DNA of 44,479 bases from Promethearchaeota archaeon. Lineage in GTDB: Archaea; Asgardarchaeota; Lokiarchaeia; Sigynarchaeales; SOKP01. The first letter of the stretch is position 1, and every line of letters starts with the position of its first letter. Below are positions 1 through 11,200 of this stretch, one piece after another. The stretch is from positions 1 through 44,479 of the forward strand of contig JAUWBH010000027.1 of NCBI GenBank assembly GCA_030605085.1, given 5' to 3'. The notes beneath the pieces were generated by a model. The model searched no databases and was not told the DNA's origin. It saw nothing but the letters and a program-made list of their open reading frames with translations. Both the position numbers and the translations under genes were made by a program.

Positions 1-193
1 TATCTTTTCTTTCAAATAAATTTTGTCGGAAACCTTAAGAAGAATAATCTTTTGTATAGTAGTGGCAAATAAAAAACATATTTTTGACTTAGAAGTCATT
101 AGCTCTTAATTTATAAAAATAACTTTGAAAGTCAAGTATAAGTTATTTAATTCAAAGATTTTATAACTTAATCTATAATTTTTGGGAAAGAAA

Positions 194-742
194 ATGGGAA
201 ACGAAGAAGAAAGCAAAACACTAAACGTAAGAGACTGGATGATTATTAGCACGACCTTGATAGGAGCTATGTTAACAATTCTTGCTCTAATCTGGGGTAA
301 TAGACCAACTACCGGGATATTTACAATAACTCTTTTGTTAATGCTATCCTTTGCTCTTTTAACGAATGCTGTATCGTCAAATTCAAAAGCGAATTATCTA
401 GCTAAATTAGAAGGATCGCCTGAAGATGCCCGCATTAGACGCTTCGTGAAATTCGCAGAATATTCATTTGGACTTGCTTTTACATTTCTAATTTCTGGAT
501 TTGCTATATTAGCATATAAGTATTTGTTAGATTTTATTGGTCGCAATGTAATCGTATTAATCTTACCACTATCTTTTCTCATTACAGCCTGGATACTGAT
601 ATTTATTTATAACATTATTAATTATTCTGGTAAGGCGTTAAAGGCATTAAGGAGTTTAAAGCGTAATATATGGATTTTTATGGAATTAGTATGTTTAGGT
701 TTGATAGTGCTCGATTTTTATCAAGTAATCGTAATTCCATAA
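194..742 (+). CDS. five-helix membrane protein of unknown function
   Basis: A hydrophobic protein of about 182 residues with five predicted membrane segments, near residues 13-33, 44-64, 89-111, 119-143 and 160-180. A charged loop of about 25 residues, rich in Lys and Arg, lies between helices 2 and 3. The frame opens at a TTG at 182, but the ATG at 194 is the better start because it gives a normal charged N-terminus. No family is recognised. A T-tract follows the stop. It is followed by a transporter relic and no operon is evident. The membrane call is secure; the role is unknown. Confidence 0.7.
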   Translation: MGNEEESKTLNVRDWMIISTTLIGAMLTILALIWGNRPTTGIFTITLLLMLSFALLTNAVSSNSKANYLAKLEGSPEDARIRRFVKFAEYSFGLAFTFLISGFAILAYKYLLDFIGRNVIVLILPLSFLITAWILIFIYNIINYSGKALKALRSLKRNIWIFMELVCLGLIVLDFYQVIVIP

Positions 743-751
743 CTTAAATTC

Positions 752-762
752 TTTTTTTTTTT
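752..762 (+). terminator. poly-T transcription terminator candidate
   Basis: An uninterrupted run of 11 T lies 10 bases after the stop of the five-helix membrane protein. Archaeal RNA polymerase commonly terminates at such T-tracts without a hairpin. The context fits, but T-runs are frequent in this AT-rich DNA. Confidence 0.45.
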
Positions 763-842
763 AATTCTATGAAAGAAACTATTCAATAAAGGAAAGCTAT
801 CTGTTAGCTTATAGAAAAAATATAAGTAAAAAAATATTTTAG

Positions 843-983
843 AATTTACTAATATGTCTTTTAATAGGCGCTATTATATATATCTGGTACCCATTAAAAG
901 GAGATTACCTGAAGGAAATTCAAGAAAAAGTATTAAAAATGCACGAAGAGAAGCACGCCAAATTAATGGGAGGACAAGCTTAA
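843..983 (+). pseudogene. C-terminal relic of a GPH/MelB-type (MFS_2) transporter
   Basis: This frame encodes about 46 residues with no ATG, GTG or TTG start and a TAG immediately upstream. It reads as the end of a membrane helix (ICLLIGAIIYIWYPL) followed by a basic amphipathic tail (KGDYLKEIQEKVLKMHEEK). A last helix ending in YPL followed by an EI..K...LH tail is characteristic of the C-terminus of glycoside-pentoside-hexuronide:cation symporters. The rest of the roughly 450-residue gene is absent; the preceding 100 bases contain no recognisable transporter sequence. A competing ATG-initiated frame at 854 is basic, low in quality and considered a shadow. The family assignment is from memory of the C-terminal pattern. 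Confidence 0.45.
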
Positions 984-1058
984 ATCATAAATATCTTTTT
1001 TTTTATTTCTTTTATATTGCATAAATTTTAACTAAACAAAGAAAATGTTATAATTTAT

Positions 1059-1592
1059 TTATAAAGACTTCGAACCGCAACTTGGACAGAAAATATTATT
1101 GTTATCGAGTTTTTGCCCACAATACAAGCAGAATTTCTTGACATCTTTTTCAGATGAAGAAGTGTCGATTAGAGAATTGTTTAATAGATTTTCTCCAATT
1201 ATAATCTCTCCTGTATCGGGATTAAATCTATATTTTATAATTCCATCGTTGCGTAAGTCTAGTAAAACACGAAGCAAATCTTTTGGATTGATATTTACTT
1301 CTATTGCGATATGCTCTAATTTATGAGATCCTTTACTTTCTCGTTGGAATATAGCATTTTTAACAGTTTTTTTACACCGTTTATTTACATAAATTTGATG
1401 AATTCCACTAATGAAGAGAAAAAACGCTGGAATTATTAACCAATACCCCCAATTTTGAAGTGATAGAAAAGCTATTCTGAATCTCATCAAAATTAAAGAA
1501 ATAACGCCAATAACGGTTAAAAATGTTCCCAAAATAATAACACCTAAAGAAGTGTCGTATTTTTTTCTTAAATAATAATCGTCATTATACAA
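1059..1592 (-). CDS. two-TM protein with winged-helix-like region and C-terminal zinc ribbon
   Basis: 177 residues. Two membrane helices (about residues 15-40 and 49-66) lead into a cytoplasmic half. Residues about 80-130 look like a small winged-helix domain: a helix, a DLLRVLLDLRNDGIIKYRF recognition-type segment, then a beta wing (TGEIIIGE). The C-terminus has a zinc ribbon with CLYC and CPSC pairs. Zn-ribbon plus wHTH anchored to the membrane suggests a membrane-bound regulator or scaffold. This is inference from architecture; no named family is recognised. It lies alone between the transporter relic and the response regulator. Confidence 0.65.
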   Translation of the reverse strand: MYNDDYYLRKKYDTSLGVIILGTFLTVIGVISLILMRFRIAFLSLQNWGYWLIIPAFFLFISGIHQIYVNKRCKKTVKNAIFQRESKGSHKLEHIAIEVNINPKDLLRVLLDLRNDGIIKYRFNPDTGEIIIGENLLNNSLIDTSSSEKDVKKFCLYCGQKLDNNNIFCPSCGSKSL

Positions 1593-1710
1593 TTATAGTT
1601 TCAACCCCGTTTAGTGTCATGCGTCTGTAATATAACATATTTATAAATCTATTTAATCTTATTCATTCTATTTATTTAAAGAATTTTTTTTATTGAATAA
1701 ACCTTTGAGT

Positions 1711-2655
1711 TTATTTCTTTAAGTATTTTAACAATACATTTAATTGTTCTAATTTTTTTAAGTTAGATTTAAGAATTATATCATCTGCATTGCACTCTTT
1801 TTTTATTTTTTCCTTATTTTCTTCTGTAGCCATTGATGTTAGAAGTATAATTGGGACCTTTTTATATTCTTCTTTAGTTTTTAAGATTTTACATAAAGTA
1901 TCTCCTTTAATATTTCCTGGTAAACCAATATCAATTAAGATTAAATTAGGGGTAATATTTTTTAATTCATACAACGCAAGCTCAGCGTTTTCTGCTGATT
2001 TATATGTGTAATTTCTTTTTTCAAAAAAATATTTAAGTGCTTTTCTACTTAATTCATTATTTTCTATGTGTAAAACATCTACTTTTCTGACAAACCGCTT
2101 TGTTGTAGGCTGTTCAAAATGAACATTTATTTTCCCTTCTAATTCTTCAGTAGCATCCTCAACAAATTCAATAAGCTTAGTCAGTTCCTCGGGATTGTTA
2201 ATATTTTCTTTTATCAGTTGAATAAATAATCTTAAAGGTAATATTGTTCTTATGAAATCTGCGCGTATTTCTGATTTTGAGATTAAGCCTTCATTAGAAA
2301 AATACACAATTGCATTCTTCACATATTTTTTAAAAGACTCGTACTCGTAATTCTTTCCTATTTTATTTAATTCTTCTGTAAATTCGATTAATAAATTAAC
2401 TCCATCTTTACATAGTTTCGTTTGATTATATTTCTTATCAGTTAATTTTATTTTAGACAAAAATTCTCTCCATTTTTCGTCTAGATCTTTATTTAAATAG
2501 ATAGTCCACCTTTCACCTTCTCGATGATATATTTTTTTTCCATTAATCCACTTTTTAAACTCGTTTGTAATTTCCTCCCTCCATATTGCTTTTTTTCCTG
2601 TTTCTCGTTCAAATCTTACCATTTCTTCAGTTTTTTCAATATTTTTATGTTCCAT
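1711..2655 (-). CDS. response regulator with C-terminal receiver domain and novel N-terminal region
   Basis: 314 residues. The last 120 residues form a CheY-like receiver: phospho-acceptor Asp at residue 242 in LILIDIGLPG, Thr273 in the ILLTS strand and Lys296 in IILKSNL. The usual acidic pair at the start of the domain is IENNE here, so one Mg-binding acid is replaced. The first 200 residues are helical and unfamiliar, except that residues 15-36 carry F..ETGKKAI.....T..FK.W, also found in the 44-aa protein at 16463-16597. No DNA-binding domain is evident, so output may be by protein contact. It is divergent from the histidine kinase at 2935, its likely partner. A good Shine-Dalgarno sequence supports the start. 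Confidence 0.82.
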   Translation of the reverse strand: MEHKNIEKTEEMVRFERETGKKAIWREEITNEFKKWINGKKIYHREGERWTIYLNKDLDEKWREFLSKIKLTDKKYNQTKLCKDGVNLLIEFTEELNKIGKNYEYESFKKYVKNAIVYFSNEGLISKSEIRADFIRTILPLRLFIQLIKENINNPEELTKLIEFVEDATEELEGKINVHFEQPTTKRFVRKVDVLHIENNELSRKALKYFFEKRNYTYKSAENAELALYELKNITPNLILIDIGLPGNIKGDTLCKILKTKEEYKKVPIILLTSMATEENKEKIKKECNADDIILKSNLKKLEQLNVLLKYLKK

Positions 2656-2660
2656 GTTAA

Positions 2661-2667
2661 TCCTCCC
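2661..2667 (-). promoter_or_regulatory. Shine-Dalgarno site of the response regulator gene
   Basis: On the minus strand GGGAGGA sits five bases before the ATG at 2655. It fixes the start codon and shows that at least some mRNAs here use leadered, SD-dependent initiation. Confidence 0.7.
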
Positions 2668-2934
2668 ATAATACTTAATTCCTCATTGACTATTAGGTTA
2701 TCTATTTTATTAAAATTATGTAAAAATAATACAAGTTCATAACAATTTTATAAAAATGATTATACGGAGTTTGGAACATAAACTCATACCCTCATTAGTG
2801 TAGACTGAAACCAGCAATTAATTATTTATAGAAATTTTTTAAATGATAGAATCATAAGATAATTGTATAACTAACTCCTATAGATTAGTTAGATGGTTTA
2901 ACATAATTAATTTATTTGATAAAGGTAAGATGAA

Positions 2935-4791
2935 ATGGTATCTCTTTTAGGGTGGCTTGATGGAATAACAGCATTGAGTATTCTCATTTTTTATGCGGTT
3001 ATTGGATTATTTTTTTATTATGAATCAAGAAAACTGAACATTAAACTTTTATCCTATACCGGATTAATGGTTACTTTTGTAGGTTTACTTTGGTTAGGAC
3101 CAACGATAGATTTTTTTTCAGTATTTTTAACAGGCAAGAATTTAAGTCTAGATACTTATTGTATTTTAAGTTATATGTGGGCGCCTCCTGCAATTTTATG
3201 TGCTGCATATATTTTTTCAGAATTGATGATACCTGATAAAAAAAGAATTTTTTTATTACTTTATTTCTTATTTGGTATTATTTTTGAAATATCTCTGTTT
3301 TTAGATGTAAAAAATAGTTTTACCATTAATCCTAATAAAATGGAAGGAGATTTAATTGATGCTAGCGTAGTTATAGGGTCCCTAATATCTATATTATTAA
3401 GTATATATTTATTTTCTATTTCTTTTTTCTTATCTGGTTTTGTGTTCAAAGGTCTTCAATCTAAGGGTGTATTAAGAAAAAAATACCTCCTTTTGGCGGG
3501 AGGTTATACAATTTTTATGATATGTGCAGCTCTTGATTCTTTAATAACACCAGGTCTAGCTTTAGCTACAGTAAGAATGGGAGGGGTAAGTGCTGTGTGG
3601 TTTATATATTTTGGTTTAAGAGAAGAACCCGAACAAAAGACAACAACTCAAGGAGAATTAAAAATTGCTGGTGAATTCTTTCGATTAACTAAATATAAAC
3701 TAGATGAGCTTTATCGCCTTATTACGGAAAATGCAAACGATTTAATTACGATTTTTAATAATAAATTTGACATAGAATATGTTAACGAAAAAATACATAA
3801 AAAATTATTAGGATATACGAGCGATGATTTAATTGGTAAAAATATATCGGAGATAATACGCCCTGACGAACTAAAAAAGATCGAAAAATTAGAAAAAGAA
3901 TTCCTTAAAAAAAGCGAGGTAACAGCAGAAATAAGATTTAGAAAGAAAGACGATTCATATATTTGGCTTGAAATAAAAGGAGACACCTTTACAACCACAG
4001 ACAATGAAACTAAAATTTTAACGATTTCTAGAGATATTTCTGCTTATAAAAAAGCTCAAAAGATTATGAAACAGGAAAACATAAGATTAAAGAAATTAGA
4101 AGGTTTAAGAAAGGAATTTTTAGCCCGTGCTACACATGACATCAAAAATCCGTTAAGTTCATTATTGTTAGGTATGGAAATGCTTAAAGAATTGTATAAA
4201 AACAAAGAATTTGAGAATTTTGAAGAACTTCTTGAAGAACTATATAATCAATTATTTAGCGTTCAAAATCTTGCTATTGGTTTGTTAGATTTTACTATGT
4301 TAGAAATTCGTAAATCTCAATTAAATAAAGAGATAATAAATATTTCAGATATTATCTTAAAGTGTGTGAATAACGAGAAATTTAGAGCTAAAGAACGAGG
4401 AATTAAAATTTCATGTAATTTACCAGAAGTACTATATTTAAATGGAGATGAATTAAGTTTGACGCAAATATTTCAAAATGTAATAGCAAATGCTATAAAT
4501 TATACACCAATGTATATTCAAGGAAAAGTAAAGATTAAAGCTGAAAAAAGTGATGGATTTGTAAAAATCTCAATTAAAGATAAGGGGATTGGGCTCACCC
4601 CTGTGGAAATCAAGAATTTGTTTACATGGGATTACAAGATCAAAAAGTATAATGATACTATTATTAAAGGTGCTGGATTCGGTTTATATATTTCAAAACA
4701 AATAGTTGAATCCCATGGTGGTAAAATTTGGACCAAATCTAAGGGTAAAAATAAAGGAACTACATTTATTGTAGAATTACCTATTTCTTAA
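2935..4791 (+). CDS. membrane sensor histidine kinase with PAS domain
   Basis: 618 residues. The N-terminal 230 residues hold about seven membrane helices, resembling 7TM histidine-kinase sensor regions. A PAS domain with PAC-like end follows at about 257-375 (LITENANDLITIFNN, then RDISAYKKAQK). The kinase core has the H-box ATHDIKNPLSS with His401, N-box residues Asn515, Asn519 and Asn522, G1 DKGIG at 549-553 and G2 GAGFGL at 579-584. It should autophosphorylate His401 and pass phosphate to the receiver protein encoded divergently at 1711-2655. The stop codon lies in a 12-bp tandem duplication. The next gene encodes the giant membrane protein; functional linkage is possible but unproven. Confidence 0.9.
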   Translation: MVSLLGWLDGITALSILIFYAVIGLFFYYESRKLNIKLLSYTGLMVTFVGLLWLGPTIDFFSVFLTGKNLSLDTYCILSYMWAPPAILCAAYIFSELMIPDKKRIFLLLYFLFGIIFEISLFLDVKNSFTINPNKMEGDLIDASVVIGSLISILLSIYLFSISFFLSGFVFKGLQSKGVLRKKYLLLAGGYTIFMICAALDSLITPGLALATVRMGGVSAVWFIYFGLREEPEQKTTTQGELKIAGEFFRLTKYKLDELYRLITENANDLITIFNNKFDIEYVNEKIHKKLLGYTSDDLIGKNISEIIRPDELKKIEKLEKEFLKKSEVTAEIRFRKKDDSYIWLEIKGDTFTTTDNETKILTISRDISAYKKAQKIMKQENIRLKKLEGLRKEFLARATHDIKNPLSSLLLGMEMLKELYKNKEFENFEELLEELYNQLFSVQNLAIGLLDFTMLEIRKSQLNKEIINISDIILKCVNNEKFRAKERGIKISCNLPEVLYLNGDELSLTQIFQNVIANAINYTPMYIQGKVKIKAEKSDGFVKISIKDKGIGLTPVEIKNLFTWDYKIKKYNDTIIKGAGFGLYISKQIVESHGGKIWTKSKGKNKGTTFIVELPIS

Positions 4792-4804
4792 ACTATTTCT
4801 TAAA
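4781..4804 (+). repeat. 12-bp tandem duplication across a stop codon
   Basis: ctatttcttaaa occurs twice without a gap (4781-4792 and 4793-4804). The first copy supplies the TAA stop of the histidine kinase and the second provides another in-frame TAA. It looks like a recent slippage or small duplication with no effect on the protein. Confidence 0.8.
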
Positions 4805-5210
4805 CTATATTAACAATTTAATCAATTTAATTATATAAAAAAGATTTTTAAAATTAAGTAGTGAAATCAGAGTATGAACAAATTTTATATTGTATGAACA
4901 ATCTAATAATTAGTTCTTCTATTAAAATTTTGGATATTTTTTAGAACAACAATATAATTTTATTTATCATATAATCTAACGGTTGAGAGCTTCTTAATCT
5001 GTTTGAGACTCTAAAGATTGGGTACAAATATAATTTCAACAATTTTAAACTATAATTTGCTTAATATTTTAATACATAAACAAATAGAAATTGTACATAA
5101 ACAATTTCGACAAATCTTTTTAAAGGTAATCAGAGATACATAACTTGAATTAAACCACTTTGTTAGAAAAAAAGAATTATATAAAATTATACAAATATTA
5201 ATTTTAAGAA
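4805..5210 (+). promoter_or_regulatory. leader of the giant membrane protein with two pairs of direct repeats
   Basis: This roughly 400-base stretch carries no gene. It holds gtatgaacaa at 4872-4881 and 4892-4901 (20 bp apart) and tacataaacaa at 5073-5083 and 5094-5104 (21 bp apart). The four sites share a ta(t/c)(g/a) core followed by aacaa. Spacing of about two helical turns suits a regulator bound as adjacent dimers on one DNA face. A TATA-like tttttaaa lies at 5117-5124, just downstream of the second pair, 87 bases before the ATG. The operator role is inferred from geometry only. Confidence 0.4.
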
Positions 5211-8200
5211 ATGAATTCTAAGAAAAAAAATAGTTCTGGAGAACGAATAAAAAAAGCTACAGAGGTAATTTGGAAATTATGGTGGTTTTGTTTCTATCTC
5301 ATTATAGCGCCCTTTATAACTTCTTTAATCGTTTTTTACATCTTTATATTCTTTATAGGAGATATCTATATTACTTTAGGATTTTCAGTTCTCATTTTTA
5401 TGTTTTCCTTACTTTTTTTTTATAAATCTTACGATAGATATAAAAAAAAACCTTTTTTCAAAAATGCAAAAAATAATCTTTCTGCTAGAATTAACATTCT
5501 TTTTTTAATAACCATTGCGTCTTTAATTTTAACACCAATTTTCATACTTATAATTCCTAAAGACTACAATTTTGAACTATTTCCTTTAATTTGCTATATT
5601 GTACTTTATAATATTGTATGGTATTATTATTACTTTCAACCTATAGATGCTTTTCACTCGGCTGAGAATAAGTACTCTCACAGTATTGATTTTAAAAAAA
5701 CTATTTCAAAACTACATAATTTAATCGTTTTTTTTAATTATTTTGTTCAGATTTTATTTTTAGCGTTAGTATTTTACTTTAAATTATCGTGGTTGCTTTT
5801 ACTTATTACAAATTCTTTCTTTTATTTAATAACAATATTTTTAACAAGAAGTCAACTTAAAAAAATCAAAAAAGCAAATGCAGAGAACAGGTCATTTGTA
5901 CATGAATTAACTACTTTTCAAAAAAAATTTGTAATATCAGTAACAAGTCTAATTTTTACCATTTTAATTCAATTACCAATTATCTATTTGCTTCTACCTC
6001 CTCCTGGTGTAGATTTTACGAACTTAATGATATACTTCAGTATAAGTTTAATCGTTGTGTTCATAATATTTTATTTTAAATCCAGATCTTATATTTACTT
6101 ATATTATGAATCCAAACTCGAAAAAATTAGAATTTCTAAGGATGTAGATGCTTTAAAAGAAGCAACTGCGAAAAAAGAATTATATCAGAAATTCAACTCA
6201 ATTTTTTCAGGTATAATAATTGCATTCTTTATTTTATTTGCTTTTTTAATAAAAATAATAATTGTAATATTGTTTATACTTCCATTCATTTATATTCTCT
6301 CTTATTTAGAACAGAAAGCAAAATATTGCTCAGAAAAGTATACCAATATCGTTTATCTATTTAATACAATCGCAATTTTAGCAGTCGTTTCTTTTGCAAT
6401 TTTGCCATCCCTAATAGGACCCAATTTATTAAATATCCAATTCATAATATTTTGCATATCGTTTTATTTCATTTTAGAGTTATTTGTTAAGTTTAAATTT
6501 TTCCCTAAAGAAAATGTAAGAATATTGCAAAACATTCTTGCTATAACTAGCTATTTCCTGATTGTTTATTCTTTATATCCACTATTCTTTTTGGAATATA
6601 TCACTTTTACTTCAAATCCAACAATAATTTTACTCTCAGCTGTTTTAATAAACACAATTATATTTCTTATCGTTTTATTACTTTCTTTTTATAGATTTTA
6701 CCCGATTTTCAAAAGAAAATCGTTTAAATTATTCAAAATTAGCATAAGGATAAATATTTTCTTAATAATCTTATTTACTTTCATATTAATTAATATCAGA
6801 ACTTTTTTTGTCATTAAATTTTATTTATATATTAACATTCTGATTATATCCACAATTTTAATTCCTTTAATTTTCATAGCATTTTTGTATATAAATTATA
6901 AAATAGGGATATTTTCGCGAGAAAATTTCTTACTTAACACATACTATTCTTCGTGGTTATTAATTTCATCAATTTTTTTGTCAATAATTTTCATATTTTA
7001 TAATTTTATTACAATAATACTTCTGGATCTTCTATTGTTTTCAATTTTACTCCATTATCAAATTAAATTCGGTTGTAAATTAAAAAAAATAAAAGATTTT
7101 GTTTTCGAACAATTTACCAAATTAAATTCCATATTCTTTACTGTTGTCCTCTTTTGCTTAAACTTATCGATATTTTTAATAATTTTTACTTTTCCCTTAT
7201 TCTGGACGAACATAATCCTCTCATCTTATATATCATTAATTATAATCTGCGTTTTAATTAATATTTTAACAGAACAAATTAAAATCTTTTCAAAATCAAT
7301 AGCAATTAAAATTAACATAATAACATTGTTGTATACTTCATTTTTACCATTGTATTTCTCCCTCTTATTAACTTGGGGAACATTTTTTGTTCTTATAGTT
7401 CCAATAATACTCACATCGATAGTTTTGTATGTTCCAATCTTCTATATATCTCAAAAAGAGTTATATCCAAAATTCGGTCGTAAATTGTTAATATTGAATA
7501 GTATATTGTTATCAAACTTATCAATGTTAATTCCGACTATATTTGCGTTAGAGTTAGCCAGAATAGGAATATATGTAGATATAATTCTCATAATATTGAC
7601 CACTACATTACTATTGTTTGGATATTTAAATTTTTTAGATGTTTCTGCTGAAAAATTTAAGATTAAAGAAAATAAAAGGATTAAATTGAATTTTATCATC
7701 TTAATTATTTGGTTTTCAATTACTTTTTTGATATTTCTTGAATTTGTACAGATGTGCTTTATTATATCTCTTAAATCTATAATATATATTATTCTAAGTG
7801 CATCCGCGTTGATATTTTTTGTATTAAATATTTACACCTTAAGAATAATAAGCAAACTTAAACAAAAATTCGATGAAAATAAAGAATTACTTCTCAAACA
7901 TTTAAAAATTTATACTATTGGTGAGTATTTACGGAATTTTATTTTTTTCGGTATTGTTTTGTCTTTTTCGTTCCTATTTTTATCGTTGATTCAATTCTCG
8001 AATTTATTAAGTTTTGAATCTAATATATTTTTAAATTTATTTTGGCACATTTGTATCTTTTTCTCGTTTCTAGCAGTTTTACTTATAATTCACGAATATG
8101 TTATAAAATTAAAATTCTCTAAATTTACGCAGAAGCTTGAATTGTTTTCGTGGATAGTCTTAAAAATTTTTATTAGCCTTTTTTTTACGATTTATGTTGT

Positions 8201-11200
8201 CCCATTTTCAATCTTTAATAAAATCTTTTTATTTATTTTGATTCTTACTTTATTAACTCCATTAACCATTCATTTTTTCAAAATAGCAGGATTAAATCTC
8301 GAAAGATCTAAATTTTTTATAAAAAAATTATTGTTATTCGTATTTATTACTTCAATTATAATATTCTACATAGAACTTTTCTTATTCTTTACATTGAATG
8401 AAACTATACCCTTATTTTACGAAACTCCCTTAATTCTGATTACAGTGCTATTTGCAAATTTATTTTTACTTTCAAATTTTTGCCTTATGGTGTCAAGAGA
8501 CATGCTAGAAAAAAAATCAGAGTTTAAAATATATTACTTCTATGGTCTCACAAGTATCTTGTTTTTTAGTATTTTATACATTAATCCTATAATCTCTATA
8601 TTTCTTCTTATATTGACTTATGTACTGGTCCTTTATTATAGAAATGAGAATTTAATTCTTCGATTCATATTATATTTTATTATTAGTTATCTCACTTTTA
8701 TAGAAATTTTTATAATTTTAGACACTTATAAAGCTCTTTCTGTTTTTAAAGTCATCCCTATTGGCTTATTTGTCGTTATCTACTTAGCCTCAATAATAGC
8801 AGTGTTATTTTTTTCTACTTTAGTAAATATATATGCAAGTAATCACATCGAAAAAATGTTATTATATATAATTCTATCTTTTTGGTCGTTCGTATATATA
8901 TTAACATTTACCAAAATTTTGCTTATTTATAATATTACAATTTCTCTTTTCATAGTTTTATCATTAAGAGGAATAAATTTATATCGCCGGGAAGATAACC
9001 GCTATAAGTGGTTTATAAAACCATGCATTCTTTTGTTGATTTTTGATTTTACGAGTTGGATAGCATATAGTTTTATTTTTATTAATCCTAAATATCTATT
9101 TATAAATCCTATTCTAACATTTACCTTAACAGCTAGTGCGACAAGTTCTGGTTTTGTTTTCTTATATAACAACGCAACGAAAAAGTTAAGAGATAGATAT
9201 TTTCAAATAGTTTTAACTTCAATAATTATTAATTTTCCAACCTTCATTTATTTTCTCCTAATCTCGTATTTTCCAATACATTTAGAACAGCCTATCGCAT
9301 TAATAATTACGTTAAACATAGGGATCTTTCTTTTTTACATTTCAGTTGGGATTTATCAATGGAAAATCTCTTGGGACATATGGAGAGCAGGATGGTGGGC
9401 GTGGATTCTCTTACCTATAATAAATTTCCTCCTAATTTATAATATTGTAACCGGTATAAATGTGTATGCTAATGCGATAAATATTTTTAGAGAATACGAT
9501 ATGCTAATAATTACTTTAATTATATGTACTTTATTCGAATTACCCGTATTGTATACATGGATAAAAAAACATTTCTATCATATACTATTTGTAATATGGG
9601 GAGAAACGTTATATTTAGTTTATTTTATTAGCTTAAACCTCTTTAGTGAAAACGCTCTTTTAAAAAATTTGTTTTTTGTCTTATTTTCAGTTATCTTATT
9701 AATTCCAATCTTGTATAAACTGAAATTATGGAATATAATATCAAAATTGTGGCTTCTTTTAGCCGTTATTAATGTGAGTTTTTTAATATTCTTCTTATCT
9801 TCAATAGGAATAAAATCTTTTGGAATTCTTGTATCAATTGGAATAATAACATTTGGATTGTTTTTTCTTGTTTATTCTTTTTTTCCAAAAATTAGAAGTA
9901 AGGCTCTCATATTTCTTGCATCATATTTTATTATCCTCTCAGGTATTTTCTTGTTTGTATTTTTTCTTTTATTTTCGATAATACTAAATCCTTTCATATC
10001 GATAAATTTAGCGTTTATAATATTAGCAGGAAGTCTCTTTTCGTCTAAATATCTCAAAGCTAACCAAAAAATTATACATTTCTTAATTTCTGTAATATTA
10101 ATTGTAAACTTTTCGTTATTAACATATTTTACTTTTAGTTTAATTCCTGGTCTAGAATTACTTTCTATATTTTTCGCAATAACCGTTTTTGGAGGTTCTT
10201 TTTTCGTGTTTAACCATTATGAAATGTTTAAACCAATTAATAAGGGAATTCCATGGATGATAATGGGTATTGGTCTAAGCTTATCCATTTCTTCTCTTTT
10301 TATTACTTTTTTGAATGTAAGTCTGCTTCTAATAAGTGCTATTTTCTCAGTTATTATATTGATGTTTCTATATTATGTTTTAGACTATGACGATAGATAC
10401 ATAATGTTATTTTTGGTTCCAATTCCATTGGCTTTTTTAACGCTTGCTTTTCTATTTATCTTTGAAGCTATTCATTCTATTTTGATTTTAGTATGGTTGA
10501 TATTATATTTAGGTTATTTTCAAGTTATTGTAAACATTTTTAATTATTTTTTAAAAGATAAGGAATCTCGAAAAGAAAAAAAAAGGATCTCCAAATTTTT
10601 TAGAAATAAAGATCAAATTAAGGCTATAAACTTAACTTGTTTAATCATAAATTCCACTTATCTTTCTATGTTAATTGCTATCATCTATTACCTCTCGCTT
10701 TTTTATCAGATCCTTTTATTCTTAATTATTTGGCCGATTTTAATGTTATTTAGTCTAAAAATTGTTCATTTATCAAAAATGGACGCAAAATTTTCAAAAT
10801 TAAAGATTTTTTTAAACTTCATTGGAATCGTTATGTACATTCTCATACCAGTGGGAATCACAACAAATATCTTTCTTAGCTTGATAATCATTGAAATAGA
10901 AATGATTTACCTAATTTTTCTGGTGTTAATAATTTTTAATGGAATTCTTTTTGTTGAAGTATATATCGTTGATAGAATAATTTTCAAATACGTACAAAAG
11001 AACATTAAAGTACATCTTATATTTTGGTCTTGGCTAACTTTTTGTAATGCGTTTTGTGTTTATTTTTATTTCTTTCATTCAAATATTTTTCTTTTGATTT
11101 TAACAATCTCTTTAGTAAATATTATTTCAAATTATCTCTTAAAACAAATTCCAATTAAAAAAAAGGAGGGCCTTTCAAAAATACGAATTATACTTAGCTA

